Assembly: GCA_036785705.1 (NCBI GenBank)
Contig: JAWUZG010000354.1
Coordinates: 248,001 to 312,000, forward strand
Length of the DNA stretch: 64,000 bases
From: Acanthornis magna
Lineage: Eukaryota; Chordata; Aves; Passeriformes; Acanthizidae
Direction of reading: 5' to 3'
Of this stretch, positions 12,590-25,234 are shown one piece after another (position 1 is the stretch's first letter; each line of letters opens with the position of its first letter). The notes under the pieces were generated by a model. The model searched no databases. It was given only the letters and a program-made list of their open reading frames with translations, and was not told the origin of the DNA. A program made the position numbers and the translations under genes.

Positions 12590-13950
12590 GGCTTTAGGGC
12601 TATTGCCATTGACAAAGTTCTCCAGCAGACAAATTTTCTACTGCTCCAGCTGGATCCCTACAAATCTATTCAACCTGATGGGATTCATCCAAGAATCCTC
12701 AAAGAGCTAGATAGCTCAAGAGTTGATATCATCACAAAACCTCTCTCAATAATTTTTGAGTGGTCTCGGGAATCTGGAGTGGTCCAGCTGACTGGAAGCT
12801 GGCAAATGCCCCAGTTTTCAAGAAGAGAAAGGAGGACCCTGGAAGCTACAGATCTGTCAGTCTCACTTCAGTGCCACGCAAAGTTATGGAGATTATTTTG
12901 GAAGGTGTTGAAAAACACCTGAAAGACAACACAGTCATTGGTTACAGCCAGCACGGCTTCATGAGAGGAAAGTCGTGCTTATCAAACCTGATTTGCTTCT
13001 ATGACAAAGTAACCCACTGAGTTGATCAGGGGAAGCCAGCTGATGTAACCTTTCTGTATTTCAGTAAAGCTTTGGATACCGTTTCTCAGAGGATCCTTCT
13101 GGACAAAATGTCCAGCACACAGCTGGATAAACACACCATGAGATGGGTGAGCAACTGGCTCATGGGTCGGGCGCAAAAGGTTACAGAGAATGGGGTGACA
13201 CCAGACAGGGACCTGGCACTAGTGTCCATCAGACCCTGTGCTCATCGGCATCTTCATAAATGACTTGGATGCAGGACTGGAAGGGATACAGAGCAAGTTC
13301 ACAGATGATACAAAGCTGGGAGGAGCTGAGAGAGGCCCTGCAGAGAGGCCTCGACAGTGGTGAGGACTGGGCAGTCACCAACCGTACAGAGTTCAACAAA
13401 GGAAATCCAGGTGCCAGATTCTGCACCTGGGATGGGGAAGTCCTGGAGGTATGGACAGACTGGGGAATGAGATAAAAGATATTAAGTTATTAGAGAGCAT
13501 CCCAAAGAAGGGCCACGAAGATAGTGAAGGGCCTAGAGAGGAAGTTGTGTGCGGAGTGGCTGAGGCCTTGCTCTGTTCGGCCTGGAGGAGACCGAGGGGA
13601 GACCTCACTGCAGTTACAGCTTCCTCCTGAGGGGAAGAGGAGGGGCAGGCACTGATCTCTTCTCTGTGGTGACAGTGACAGGACCTGAGGGAATGCCCTG
13701 AAGTTGTGTCAGGGGAGGTTTAAGTTTAATTTCAGGGAAAGGATCTTCACCAGAGGGTGGTTGGGCACTGCAACAGCTCCCCAGGGAAGCTGTCACAGCA
13801 ACAAGGCCAACGGAGTTCAAGAAGCATTTGGACAATGCTTTCAGGCACATGGGGTGACTCTTGGGGTCTCCTGCGCAGAGCCAGGAGCTGGACTCAATGA
13901 TCCTCGTGAATTCCTTCCAACTCAGCATATTCTGTGATTCTGTGTGATTT
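12590..13950 (+). mobile_element. Degraded CR1-type LINE, 5'-truncated
   Basis: This is the largest repeat in the window. It covers part of the reverse transcriptase and the whole 3' end of a chicken-repeat-1 type non-LTR element. Recognisable motifs are LDPYKS and DGIHPRILKEL (about 12,650-12,710), GSYRSVSLTSVPRKVME (about 12,840-12,890), QHGFMRGKSCLSNLI (about 12,950-12,990), the palm motif FSKALDTVS (about 13,060-13,090), FINDLDAG, and the catalytic region read as FTDDTK at about 13,298 (FADDTK in intact members). The frame is broken by a TGA at 13,018 and by several frameshifts, so it is inactive. The 3' part has the usual …GAGGGTGGTTGGGCACTG… segment and the tail ..ctcaatgatcctcgtgaattccttccaactc.. 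followed by attctgtgattctgtg. The 5' boundary is approximate, because CR1 copies are usually 5'-truncated. Confidence 0.9.
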
Positions 13951-16900
13951 ATCCAAAATAAATGGTTTAAGGCATCTCAGTATTTTCAATGAGGTATCAA
14001 TTTGATCTCTTTTTAAGGCCAAGGCCTTGCTCCACTTACAGCAATATGAAGCAAAACTAGTTCCTGATATTTTGTGGACAGTCTGTAACAGGGATCACTG
14101 ATCTGCTTTTTCCTTAAAAAACATGACTTCTATTATATGCATCTATTTTCAGAGGCTTACCATAAGTAGGTAGTGATTGCAAATAGTTATTCAGAACACA
14201 AGAGAGCAATATTCAAAAGAAGCTAGTTTGTTTTTAATTTTTTGGCTCTTAGGGAATCAACAAACCTTTAGCTGAATGCAGTATTCCTGTGCTGAATTAG
14301 AAGTGTATAAAGCAAAACAGAAATTACCAAACCAAATATTAACGTGACATAACTATTTATGGTTTCAATTTTAGGATATCAATCTAACCAGCAAATCCAC
14401 AAAGTAAGCCCTTTCAGCAGCCTAAAATGAAAAGAAACTGCTGTGACAGTGGCAGCAGTGTCCCAAGACTGTGAGTATGAAAACAAACAGCCCATCATGG
14501 CCTGCCAGCAAGCAGCCAGCAGCCTCTGTGCTCCCTTCATGGTCAGGAGTACCTTTAGCTGCCTGCACATGCCAAGGGATGCCACCTGTATTTTCACCTT
14601 AGCACTCAAGGCAGCAGCTGTGACCACACACTTTCACGTGAAGGAGGCCTGAGTCTATCTCTTGCCCATGCAAAAGTTAACAGAGCAAACATCTTCCTGT
14701 TATTACTGCTCCTCCTGCTTGCTCCCCTTCTCTTCCTTTGAAATTTTGCTGTTATGAACCTGTTATCATCAGAGCCCACTTGCCACTTGTTATTGTTTTC
14801 CTCAGTGGATTTATGTAGCTCTAAGGAGCTGTAGGCAAAGGTATCTCTGCAAGAAATTGTTTAAACTGAATGCTGCTTTCTTGAACAAATAATGCTCCAT
14901 TCTACTTCCTTCTCAAAAGTAAGGTGGGAGGTTACATCTTCTGTAGAAAAACCCCACAACAATCTGCAATCTGAACTAACACAATTCTGCTGATTTCAGG
15001 AGCCAGGCAAGGCAGAGTATGTCCTTTGGGTTTCACAAGTTTGTCATGTACAATGAAACCAGTTTCTCTCAAGGATAATTACTGCCATTTCATTCAACTT
15101 GAAGTCATCCTCCATAATAAAATTCTCACGCTGGGTTTTTCTTTTAAAAAACCACACAAACAAAATTAATTAAGTACTGGACAGCAACCACACTGAGTAT
15201 TCAAATTATGTAGGTACAAATTATAATTCAATGTCTAACATGGTCCTGTAGGACTAGTCATGAACTTGTACTTTTGTGAGGCAACCTGGGTTGTAATTTT
15301 CTTCATGTTCTTTAAGATTATTCTAGAGCCTTGTATGTGGTCTACATTATTGTGTCTTGATCTATTGGCAGCAAACAAGTGCTTACGCAGAATGCTGTAT
15401 TTCTTGGAGAGTCTGTTAAAAATGCTTTCCTTGATTAGTCTGTATTCATGTCAGTTTGCACATTGAACACAAGAAGAAATCTAGAGAAATTTGAGGGGGA
15501 AGTGAACTAGATTTGTTCATTCTTCTGATGAGGTTAAGGGAAGACCATGGTCTTTAACTGAACTAAAAGTAGATTTACACCACCAAATCCACCCCTGCAT
15601 AGAAGCTTTCCTTCAGCTAAGTTTACTGGACTGAGACAATAACCGGAATCAAATCATGTCTTTCACACAAGACTAAAAGCTGCCTTAAATGTCCAAGTAG
15701 ATCCAGTGATCACTGGAGGAAATGAGCATGGGACTGTCACTGGGCTCATTTCCACAAGTTCTTTCAGAAAGCCTCAAAAGTCCTTCTCTGAATTTCTGTA
15801 GATCTTCCTCTTCCCTCCAGTTCCATTTACATGCTCCTAATGCTCAGCAATCATTTTTTCACTTACAAACAACCAGTTCTTAACTTATAAAAAATAACAC
15901 TTTATTTCAGAGTAATTGCAGCATCCATCATCTAGCTCATAAACTGAGAGCTGGAGCCACATGGTCATTTAGTTAATGGCTTCAAATAATGAGAACTAAA
16001 CAACAAAAAAACACATCAAAACAAAAAATAAATTATATTAAAGAAACTTTTCATGTTTTGCCAGAGTTTTCTTCCCTGACTTAAATTAAAATTTGCAGAT
16101 ATGAAGAGTCTGGCTTGGGGCTGGCATCCAAGATATACAGTATCTTAAAAAAAAAAAAAATCATGCAAGATATACAGTACCTTAAAAAAAAAAAATCAAA
16201 GATGCATTCCTTTTTCTCAGTAAGAAATCCTTCTAGACCACATTTTTCTCATGGTACAGAAATTCAGCCAGTGTCCCTTACTTGGACTAAAATTGTCAAA
16301 TAGTACGTGAAGTAATTGAAACTTTCACAAGTATGTGGAAACTATTTACGATGTCTAATGGAGATGTTGGAAGACCAATTATGATGATTTCTCCCCATAG
16401 AAGAGACTTGGAATCTAACATGAAAATACTTTCTTAACACACATCACACTGCTTTCTCACAAACCAAACACTTCTTGTTCAAAAGCGCAATAAATTGTAT
16501 CCAAAACTATAGATAGTAGAGTGTTCATGCTAGTCAGTGAAATAAAGAGGGCAGAAAATTGTGTATTCAGAAGAAAAGTATTACAGAATTTCATACATCA
16601 ACCTAAATATATCTACATCATCTCTGCATTAAGAATAAAACACCAATTTCTGCTTCACTACTGAGTCTTTCCTTTTCTTTAGAAGAGTAGGAGTATATAC
16701 ATCTATACATATATTACATTTACATACAAATGGGGGGTTTTTTCCTAAAAGCACTACTAAGTATCTTAGGAGGCTATCAAAATAAAAATAACAGGATGGA
16801 CTTTATCAGTAGGCTTTTATAGGCTAAGCTCCACTCAAATAGGAAGTTAACACACTCAGCAAACTTTCAGGCAGCTCTGAGCTAGGCAGAGTTGCTGACA

Positions 16901-17130
16901 GGATAAGGGCCAGAGCCTGTCCAAAAGACTTCAGTAAATTTGGGAGCTAACCAACAGACATGTCACAACCTTCAACAGGGAAAACCACAGGATTCGGCAA
17001 TGAGAGCGGAATAACCCCATGCATTGACTGAAACCTTACCAAGCAGCAGCCCTAAGAACATGCCTGTGATGTTTCAGTGGACACCACACTGCAGAAGTGA
17101 GCCCTCACTGTGAGCAAAATAAATTGCACG
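13951..17130. other. Non-coding sequence, no gene recognised
   Basis: A/T-rich sequence with one short tandem duplication (16.13 kb). A segment at about 14,408-14,460 ends in a good gtgagt donor but has a weak acceptor, and I treat it as chance. Nothing else is recognised. Confidence 0.6.
16129..16200. repeat. 36-bp tandem duplication with poly-A
   Basis: Two copies of caagatatacagtaNctt followed by 12-14 A residues start at 16,129 and 16,166. The second differs by one base in the unique part. It looks like a local duplication by replication slippage across the A run. Confidence 0.8.
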
Positions 17131-17134
17131 CTGA

Positions 17135-17570
17135 ACTGCATCTGGAGGAGCGTGGCAGCAGAATAGGGGAGGCTGGTGCTCAGACAGCCTGGGGAGACCT
17201 TCAGTTCAAGAGGGATGCAGAGAAAATAGAAAAGGTTCGACAAAGGTCCATATCCTGCGTAGAGATGCTGAAGGAGCTGGGCCTGGTAAGTTTGGTAAAG
17301 AAGAAACCACAGAGGTGTTTAATATCTGCTTACAACTATTGGAAGGGCACTTCTTTGGACACCACTGGCAAACTCCTCTTGGTAGTGTCAGACAGCATAA
17401 AAAGGAAAACAACCACACAAAGCTGTTTTAGAGATTGAAGTTGGACAGCTGGAAAAAAATTTCCCTAGCAGCACTGGAATAGGTCATCAAACAGGCTGAG
17501 AGATTCTGTCCTTAGAAGGTTCATCCAGACAAAGCAATGGCTGATCCAGTCCTTGGTTTCAATAGCCCTC
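17135..17570 (+). mobile_element. Old CR1 LINE fragment, 3' portion
   Basis: The segment matches the end of the CR1 reverse-transcriptase ORF and the 3' region. The stretch around 17,260-17,350 reads like the conserved LKELGLVSL … YNYWKG block (ELGLFSL…YKYLKG in typical CR1 copies). The stretch around 17,475-17,560 parallels the CR1 segment 'actggaa-agg…gaggctg…tcct-gga…ttca…ctgga'. It is more diverged than the copy at 12.6 kb and its tail is not clear. A 113-codon open frame at 17,097-17,438 overlaps it and is explained by it. Confidence 0.75.
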
Positions 17571-20500
17571 TTCCAAGTGGTAGAACCTTGGCGTATTGGA
17601 GGACTAGAACCAATTAGCCCTTGAAGGGCCTCCAAGATGGCATTTTTATCATTCCCCAAAAATAGTAAAGTTACAAACTATCCTTCCATTCACAATCTAC
17701 TATTTTACTGATCAGGTACTGTAAATGTTGATTTTTTTTCCTTTATTTCTACTAGATTTTTTCCATGCAATACATGTATTCACAGAACCCAATATCTCAG
17801 GGCTTCTTTACACTATTACAAAAAGCTGTTCTTAAACATGACCACATGTGCATCTGCCTAATCTGAAGATCATTTACAAGACCTATATCACAATGTTAAT
17901 TCTTTTATTTCTTGCTTAATTAAGTACTGTTTCTATCCCTGTACAATATTTGGATTTTATAAGAGAGCTACATTGTTATACGTTCACTGGCATCACAAAC
18001 TGGACATTAAGTACAGCTGAGGGAGATTGAAAAGAGTGCTGAAAATGCATCAGCCAGGCAGCATCACTTCCAAAAATAATGTCATCATTCTCATTATAAC
18101 CTCTGTACTTGCTTAGAATGAACTGATGAATTTGCACCAAAGTGCTGCATACGAAAAGGGGGCATAACATTCAGGAAATAGAGGTCACTAAAAACCACTT
18201 TGTTCAATGAAATTCAAAAGTTTCAATCAGTGACAAAGTTTCTTTCTTAAAAGGTAGTTCCTTAAAACTCTAACCAGGTAATGATATGTCAGTATTCAAA
18301 CTAGACACAAATGGCAGCCTTCATCTCCAAAAGAGAGCATATGTGCCAGTTACAGGCAATTTTTGTATGGCCTTGTAAAGATGAAAGGCAGATGCTTGGG
18401 GAAAAGCAGCAGAAAGCCCATCACAGTAACCTCAAGGCATAATGACTCCCTGAGATCCTCAAGGACTCGGAGCTGGGAGGAGGCTGGGGAATGGGCGCTC
18501 ACCCCACACTGCTGAGCCGCTGGCCACTAGCTCTGCCCCAAGGGTGCCACTCCCCAGCCCCAGTGGGGCCCAGCCTTGCCCTTTCCTCCCCACACATTTG
18601 GGGGGCTGCATCCTCCTCATACACTTCTCTGGAGGCAGGAATCACTGCTGCCTTGGCAGCCTGTTTCTCATTAACAACCTGGTTTTGTTTGCAAATAAGT
18701 GCAAGGTATTGTTTGAAGATGCAGCCTTTGCTACCTTTTGCTGCCTTGGCCATCACATACCCCGTGGGCTATCAGGGTTCTTCCAGAGAGCCACCCAAGT
18801 CCAGTACCACCAGGGAAAGGGAAGAGATCCTATGTTAAGTTGTCCTGGAAAGAAAGTCTGTATCTCTTCAGTGGGTCACTAAGCATCCTAACTTCAAAAT
18901 GAAAAATAACAAATGGAGAAATCAACCAGCACTTATTTAGAAATCGCTGTAGTATGGAAAATGAAGAAAAGCAGCAACAGCAGCAACCCTCCCCCCACAC
19001 AGAGGAAAGCTGGAAGGCTGAGGATGTCCTTGGATGCTTTCCAATAACAGGCAGGCACACTTCATGCTGCTGCAGCTACATAAATGTGCTTGCTTGCGAA
19101 TTCAGCAAGTGTGTTGCCATCAATAAACTGTTTTAAATAAGAAGCTTTGATGCAAATAGTTTGCTCTGATCTTTAGTTAGTGAAAGGAAAAAGTGTCTTA
19201 CAGCAGCAAAGAGAATCTCTCTGCAGCAGATCACAAGTACATCATATACAAATACATGCCCTTTAACCACTTTCAATACTTCTTTGCCAATTTGAACTTC
19301 TAGCACAATGTAATCCAAATAAATTGAGATCAGAATAACCATCTGATTTCACATGCAACACATACTATAATTATTTTTATATACTATAAGCATAAAGGTT
19401 AATTTAAAATAAACTGCTAGTGCCTATCTAAAATTATTAATGGAAAATATTCAAAAATTGTTTAACATTTGTCTATCTAAATACTTGAAATATTACTGAG
19501 GGTTAGCATGATTGACACCACTTTAAATACCCGGAACAGCACTCACTACTTTCTAGGCCCCCAACACTTGTGTTCAGATGCAAGTGCTGGCTCCTCAGTG
19601 CTTGTGCCAATGGAGACCCTTGAGGAAGAGAAACTTAAATATTCTGGGGCAAAACGTCATCAGTGCAGAACAGAGGAAAACGGAGAAGTTTATCTCCACA
19701 GCACCCCAGAGAGTCCCTGTGGCTTGGGCAGGGGACAGAAACACATTCAGGCATTAGTTTCCCAAAACATACTTTTTTTTGTTCATTAAAGCTGATATGG
19801 AAAATTTGTTAGGAGTACAGCGGGAGCAGGTTAGACCAAGGCTTGAATAATTTCCTAGCTGATGCAGGTATAACTCATCCTGCAGGTATGGAGTTCCTTC
19901 TATCAAACAGGTAGAGAAGTGAGACAGAAATCCCATAAACGTCACCCCAAATTGTCAGCTCAGAAATAGAGAATAAAAACACATGCATGAAACAAGTCTT
20001 TCCAACAGATCAACAGATCAAGTCCCCAACAGCAGCAGCCTATTCCACGATACATTTTGTTCTCATGTACAGTACCATAAAACTGCTGTTCACATTACTG
20101 CAGTGGTTTCCCCCATTAGCTTATGATTGCCGTGGGAATCAAAATCCATTTGAGGGGTTATGGGGAAATGCTGAGGCTCGTGCAAACAAGGAAGAGCAAG
20201 CATTACTATAAATGCCTACAATATATAAACACAATTACAGTTTGGAAGTTAAAGAACTGAATTAAGAGTGCTATCTGGCCAGAGAAAGCTGATTAAAGGC
20301 AATGGAGATCAAGACAGTGAGATTACATCTAATTAGTTCACAAAGAAAAAAAAAGAAAAAACAACTCCTCCAATTCTAAGGCTGATTAATTAATTAAAAT
20401 TAGAAAAATATTTGCTACTGAAATGGAAACCACAATATTTAATGTAATGGTAGCTCATCTTTAGAATGAATTTTAGAATTAGAAGTAGATTAAATTTAGA

Positions 20501-21105
20501 ATGTAGAACTAGCTCACCCATATAAAGCAGACTTTAATAGTCATCTTTGAGAAAGGACCATAGATTACTAAGTACAGAAAAATACCTGACACAGTATATA
20601 CCACAAGTCTTTCCGTTACTTTTCTCCATCATACGTATCCTGTATACTTTATGCGAAGTAATGCTCTGGCTAATCATGGAGTTCATTTCATACAGATCCT
20701 ATACTTTTGAAAGAATGAGGAAATGTCTTAGCACCTCTAAGCTAGTCCTTAGAAAAATGACCTTTAAGAAAAAATAATTTAAAAAAAGAGAAAATAGCCT
20801 TTCAAAAAGAAGTTTTAAAATTGATTGCCTTCAGAAATCAAATCTTTCCTTTTCCAAAAGAAACATGAGCAATGGAGTAAGTTAAAGTGGAGAGTGTATC
20901 TCAAATGTTAAAATCTAATGCACTATGTCAAACTACAGCATCTTGAGGCGATAATTTTACATGGGAATAACAATATACTCATATTTTCCAGGCATCCCAA
21001 GGTGTGTCAAAGAGATCAGATGAACAAATCAGGATCAGCTGTCAGGACAGAGTCCAGAAATAGCATCTCCCAAGTTCCAAGTCAGAGCTGGGTTCCCAAG
21101 CTGAG

Positions 21106-21169
21106 TTATGCATATCTGGAATGCATATCTGCATATGCATATGCATATCTGTTTATGCATATCTGGAAA
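21106..21169. repeat. TATGCATATCTG imperfect tandem repeat
   Basis: About five copies of a tatgcatatctg-like unit, some shortened to gcatat, make an alternating purine-pyrimidine tract. It contains repeated octamer-like ATGCATAT half sites. Confidence 0.8.
21135..21146. promoter_or_regulatory. Perfect ATGCATATGCAT palindrome (POU MORE-type site)
   Basis: The 12-bp palindrome is identical to the MORE element known to bind POU-domain (Oct/Pit) dimers. It lies inside a short tandem repeat, so it may have arisen by repeat expansion. No promoter is evident nearby, and function is inferred only from the motif. Confidence 0.3.
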
Positions 21170-21440
21170 TTAAGGCAAATTTACTGCTCAGGTATGTTGA
21201 ATCCATGTCTCTGGAAAGCCAGAACCACAGAATGAGTTTGGGCCAGGAATAGCTCAGCATTCCCTTGAAATTAATTACTGAATTCAATTGCTTTGCAGAG
21301 TCTGCTGGCAGATGTTGGTAATGTTTCAGAATTAAAAAGTAACAATTATAAATAAAATAATTCAGGGAAAATAGTAGATGAGATTTGCAGACATTGATCC
21401 CACAAATGCACCATCAAATAGAACTGCTGAAAATAATATT

Positions 21441-21480
21441 AAGAAATAAATAAGGAAATAAAATAGGAAATAAAATTAAG
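21441..21480. repeat. AAATAAGG/AAATAGG low-complexity repeat
   Basis: Three to four imperfect copies of aaataaaatagg-like units, rich in A. Confidence 0.6.
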
Positions 21481-22243
21481 AATCTAAAAGTTGATAGAAA
21501 TAATTGGGAAGCTCCAGCTTCTTCTTGGTTTAGAGTCATAAAGAATATCTCCATCATGTCAAGACCAGTCAATGTCATTTTCCACAGGCCAAAATAGCAG
21601 CTTCAGTAGGGCTAGAAAAAAATTAGTTAAAGAAGCCTTTCCATTTCCCAAAGCAGAATTGCTACAACCATACCTTCTCATTTTCTCAAAAGTTTTATAT
21701 TTTTTCTTAATGTTTTATTAAACATTCTCATTGATTTCTTACTAAGAAATACAATTTTGGCCAACGTGCACATCTCAGACATTATTTTAAAGACATTTCT
21801 GTAAAAGAAATCATGAGAAGTGTAATAAAAAAGAGGAAAGCATGTCTGTTATAAATCCAATGGAACAACAACTTTCAAATTTTAAAAAAATCATGAAAAT
21901 CTATTCTTTGGAAGGTTTTTAGCAAGTCTAAAGAACATAATTTATAAGGAATCTTCACAGTCACAGTCAATTTAACAGAAGCTCCACCTAGACCAAAAAT
22001 TAATAGCATCACACAAACCTTCCATTTTTATCTCCATTTCTTTCACTGGGTTTCCTTGGCCAGACAGGACCCTTAACCAGCTTCAGCTCACTTCTAGGTA
22101 TAGTTGTGTTTGCAATGAGCCACACAGGGACCCCTCCTGTGAAGCCTGAACTCTGCAAGCTGGGCATTGGCTGGGTTTTTTCCAAATCCTTGTTTGAAAA
22201 TTAAAATGATATTCACCCTTGATATTCTTGATGATTAGATACT

Positions 22244-22290
22244 CTGTGTGTATATATATTTTTATATATATATTTACATACACATATAGT
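22244..22290. repeat. (TG)n/(TA)n microsatellite
   Basis: A short tgtgtg run passes into tatatatattttt and tatatatatat. This is a simple repeat. Confidence 0.75.
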
Positions 22291-23642
22291 CCTGGGTGCA
22301 TGGCAATCATTCGCACACACAAACAATGGATATTCAATGCAAATGTGAAACTGCAAATGCACAAATTGTTTCTTAATACTCATCTTCCCATCAATGAATA
22401 TAATATAAATGATAATAATAAATATAAATTAATACTAAATTAATACTGAGTACTTGAAATATTTCTACACGCACTAACAGTCTCTAGGATTAACACCAAA
22501 TTTGACCAGAGGATAATAGTCATAACAACTCTCACCAGCAGTAGCCTCTTTCTGTCATTTTTAACATCCAAAGGGTAAAGAAAAACTAATCTGAGCCAGG
22601 GTTTCTTTCTGTATGCTACAGATAGTCATCTCTGGCATCAGCAGACTGAGTCCAGGCTTCACATTGATTTTCTTTTTTCCTCATGTATACAGTGAAATTG
22701 AAGACCTATGCATTTCTGTTAAATGAGGTTCTGCCTTAGCTAATAGCAAACTATGACAATGGTCTGCAAAGAACTGGGGAAAGGGAAGCAGTCTTTCAAA
22801 AAAATTCACCACCAGCAGCTGTAAATTCATAACTGTCAATAAAATTGCTGAGGTTTTTATATGCACATTAACAGCATGCTTCAGTGTAAAATGGGATTCT
22901 TAATTCTTTCCACAGAGCATTAAATCATATTTAAGATAAAAGGAATCCTCAATCAGCTACTGACAGGGTCCCTCCCTATCAAAAACACTCTGCTCCCTAT
23001 GTTTGTACTTTGTTGACTTCAACAACAATCTAATTGCAAAAATTCTTCTCAAAGTATAATATAAAACAATAGGGTGCAATTACACAACATATGTTGCTCT
23101 TCATTTACTCTAAGCACAATTCCAGGAGCCTAATGTGTTTTCTTGTAATGCCAGTAAAATGTATTTCAAAAGGAAGGTCACAAGTGGAAGGTGGTGCAGG
23201 ACAGGCCTTCAAGCTGCATGGGAAATGTTTTCTGTTTGCTTCATACTCCATGAGAGAGCACCCTACACCCTGTGACGATGGAATGATGAAGTGGCTCCCA
23301 ACAGTCTGTCAGGACTCTCTCAGGATACCAGCGGTGATACCTGCGCCTCCAGAGAACTGGTGTTACCAAAATGTTTCTCAATTCCCAAATCCCGCTGGGC
23401 ACCAAGGGCACCTTCTTACCCTTGCACACATTTCAGCCCATCCCTCAAAAGTAACATGAATTGTACCAGACAAAATCTGCCCCTCTGGTATCTCATTCCT
23501 TAAGAGATTAATAAAAGTGACATGCAGAGGGTCTCCAACAACATGTCCACCCATCCTTCTCTTAACTTCACTGTCAGTGCAAACTAGCTAAGGCACTAGG
23601 GCGGCACAGGAGCTGTGAGTATTTAACCCACGACTTGTTGCT

Positions 23643-23657
23643 AAAAAAAAAAAAAAA
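23643..23657. repeat. Poly-A run
   Basis: Fifteen consecutive A residues. No retrocopy boundary or target-site duplication was seen around it. Confidence 0.8.
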
Positions 23658-25128
23658 TTGTTAAAGTCCAAAACCTCTGTCACTAGGACAATATAGCACT
23701 TGCATTTATTTTATATTATTATTAATTATTTCTTCATAACCATGGGACTTCCTTTCGGTAGGAATTTGACTGTGACTCGCAGTGTCTTTATCAGAACTCT
23801 GTGCTGGCTGCCCTGCTATGTGTTTACCAGCCCTCTGCCATCCCTCTGCTCCCAGGTCTCCCATGAGCACTGTCACCCAGACCAAGGGGCTTTCTGGAAC
23901 GCGACCCTGGTATGCTCAGCTTGCCCTCTCCTCCTACTCAACTCAGTGTGCTGGCACAGCACAAGAGGGATGAAGCAGCAGGCATTCGGTTTCCCAACCT
24001 TCTCCAGAGCAAATGACATCTCGAGTGACCTGTTATTATTGAACTGGGTTTTAATGAAGTGTTGGTACTCCACACCATGACACAAAGAACATATGTGGCT
24101 GCAAGTAATTAATTACATTCTTGAAGAACCTAATAAGAAACTCTCATGTTTAAAGCACTTTATGGCAACTGTTAATTTTATCTCTCTAATTATCAGAGTA
24201 GCAATGGAGTAATGCACTTTTCACCTCCAACTTGCTTATTTTTCATTTCCTTCATCCAATAGCTTTGTTTATGCTAGCTATTGGTTCTGTGCAATAACCA
24301 ATCTTATTTCTCTTTTCAATTTAAAAATATAAAATACATCAAGGATGAAATCAAACAAAAAACTTTAATTTCATCAGAAAAAAAATTTTTTTCACAGAAA
24401 TGTCTGCTATAGGAAATTCACACTATTTTGTTTTCACATTTCCAAAGAGAATGGATTTTAGTATTGTGACTCAGGGGTCTGTCTTCAGGTGCTGACGATG
24501 CTAAGCAGAGACACATCACCTTGAAGAAGTGATGAGCACCTCCTGTTGAGCACTGAAAATCAGTGGTGGTGTGCAAACCCGAAACTATTGACAATTCAGA
24601 CTTTTTTACACTAACTTCAGGAAGCTACATTCTGATTCCATGCAAAATAGAAATATGTTTTTTCACCATGCTGACCTGTTTGACAAGTACGGACAGCCCT
24701 ATGTGTTAAAGAGGAATCTACACAGAAATCAGAGGAACCAGGATCTGAGAAACAGCTTTGCTCTTCCGTGCTGGACCACAAGCGACTCTGAAACCATTGA
24801 CCTTCCTCAGTAGCCTGACCCAAAACCCCTGTCCAGCAGCAGAATTTCAATACCAGGCCCTAACTGCTGAAGGAATATTGTTCATGCTGATATGAAGTTT
24901 CACATTGATCAAATGTAATAAACCCCCATTTAATCTTTCACTAATTTTAATATAATGAAAACTACTGCAAAGAACTTGCTGCTTGCTGTTATTGTAGAAC
25001 AGAGTTATTGTGTGAAGAAATGAAGAAAGCACCCACACACTGAGATGACCTTTCTGAATACTTCTTTATGGTTGGTCTGAATGTTATTTTTCAAAGCCAA
25101 ACTAATCTTAAACCTTTATTTTATGCAG

Positions 25129-25234
25129 CTGAAAATTGGCCAAAGCAGGAAAAAAGAAACTCTGAGGATACTAATCCCTATGCCCCTGAATTTATACCTT
25201 TCCCAAATGAAAGAAAACCAACCATTCCCTATAA
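25129..25234 (+). CDS. Possible internal or terminal exon, unidentified gene
   Basis: A good 3' splice site (aaacctttattttatgcag) opens a frame of 43 codons to TAA at 25,257. The peptide contains ENWPKQEKRNSEDTNPYAP and EFIPFPNERKPTIPYK, rich in charged residues and proline as in a disordered protein region. If spliced at AA|gtacat it is 106 bp, starting with two bases and ending with two bases of split codons, and it joins in frame to the candidate at 61,866. That 5' splice site is weak because it lacks G at -1 and +5. Alternatively it is a last exon: the stop is followed directly by AATAAA at 25,258-25,263. No family is recognised. Confidence 0.3.

Larger units (their letters stand above)
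17571..25128. other. Non-coding sequence, no gene recognised
   Basis: Mostly A/T-rich. A GC-richer patch at 18.48-18.84 kb carries overlapping open frames of 112-115 codons in two frames with no recognisable domain. Simple repeats lie at 21.1, 21.44, 22.25 and 23.64 kb. No CR1 remnant is seen. Confidence 0.6.

Noticed and set aside
17097..17438. 113-codon + strand frame
   Set aside because: It overlaps the degraded CR1 reverse-transcriptase remnant, which explains the protein-like part.
18491..18882. Two overlapping + strand frames of 115 and 112 codons
   Set aside because: Both are open in different frames over the same GC-richer patch, and an 85-codon minus-strand frame overlaps them, so openness reflects base composition.
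23643..23657. Poly-A runs here and at 42,606, 56,389 and 59,868 as retrocopy tails
   Set aside because: No upstream open frame, 3' UTR-like sequence or flanking target-site duplication was seen.
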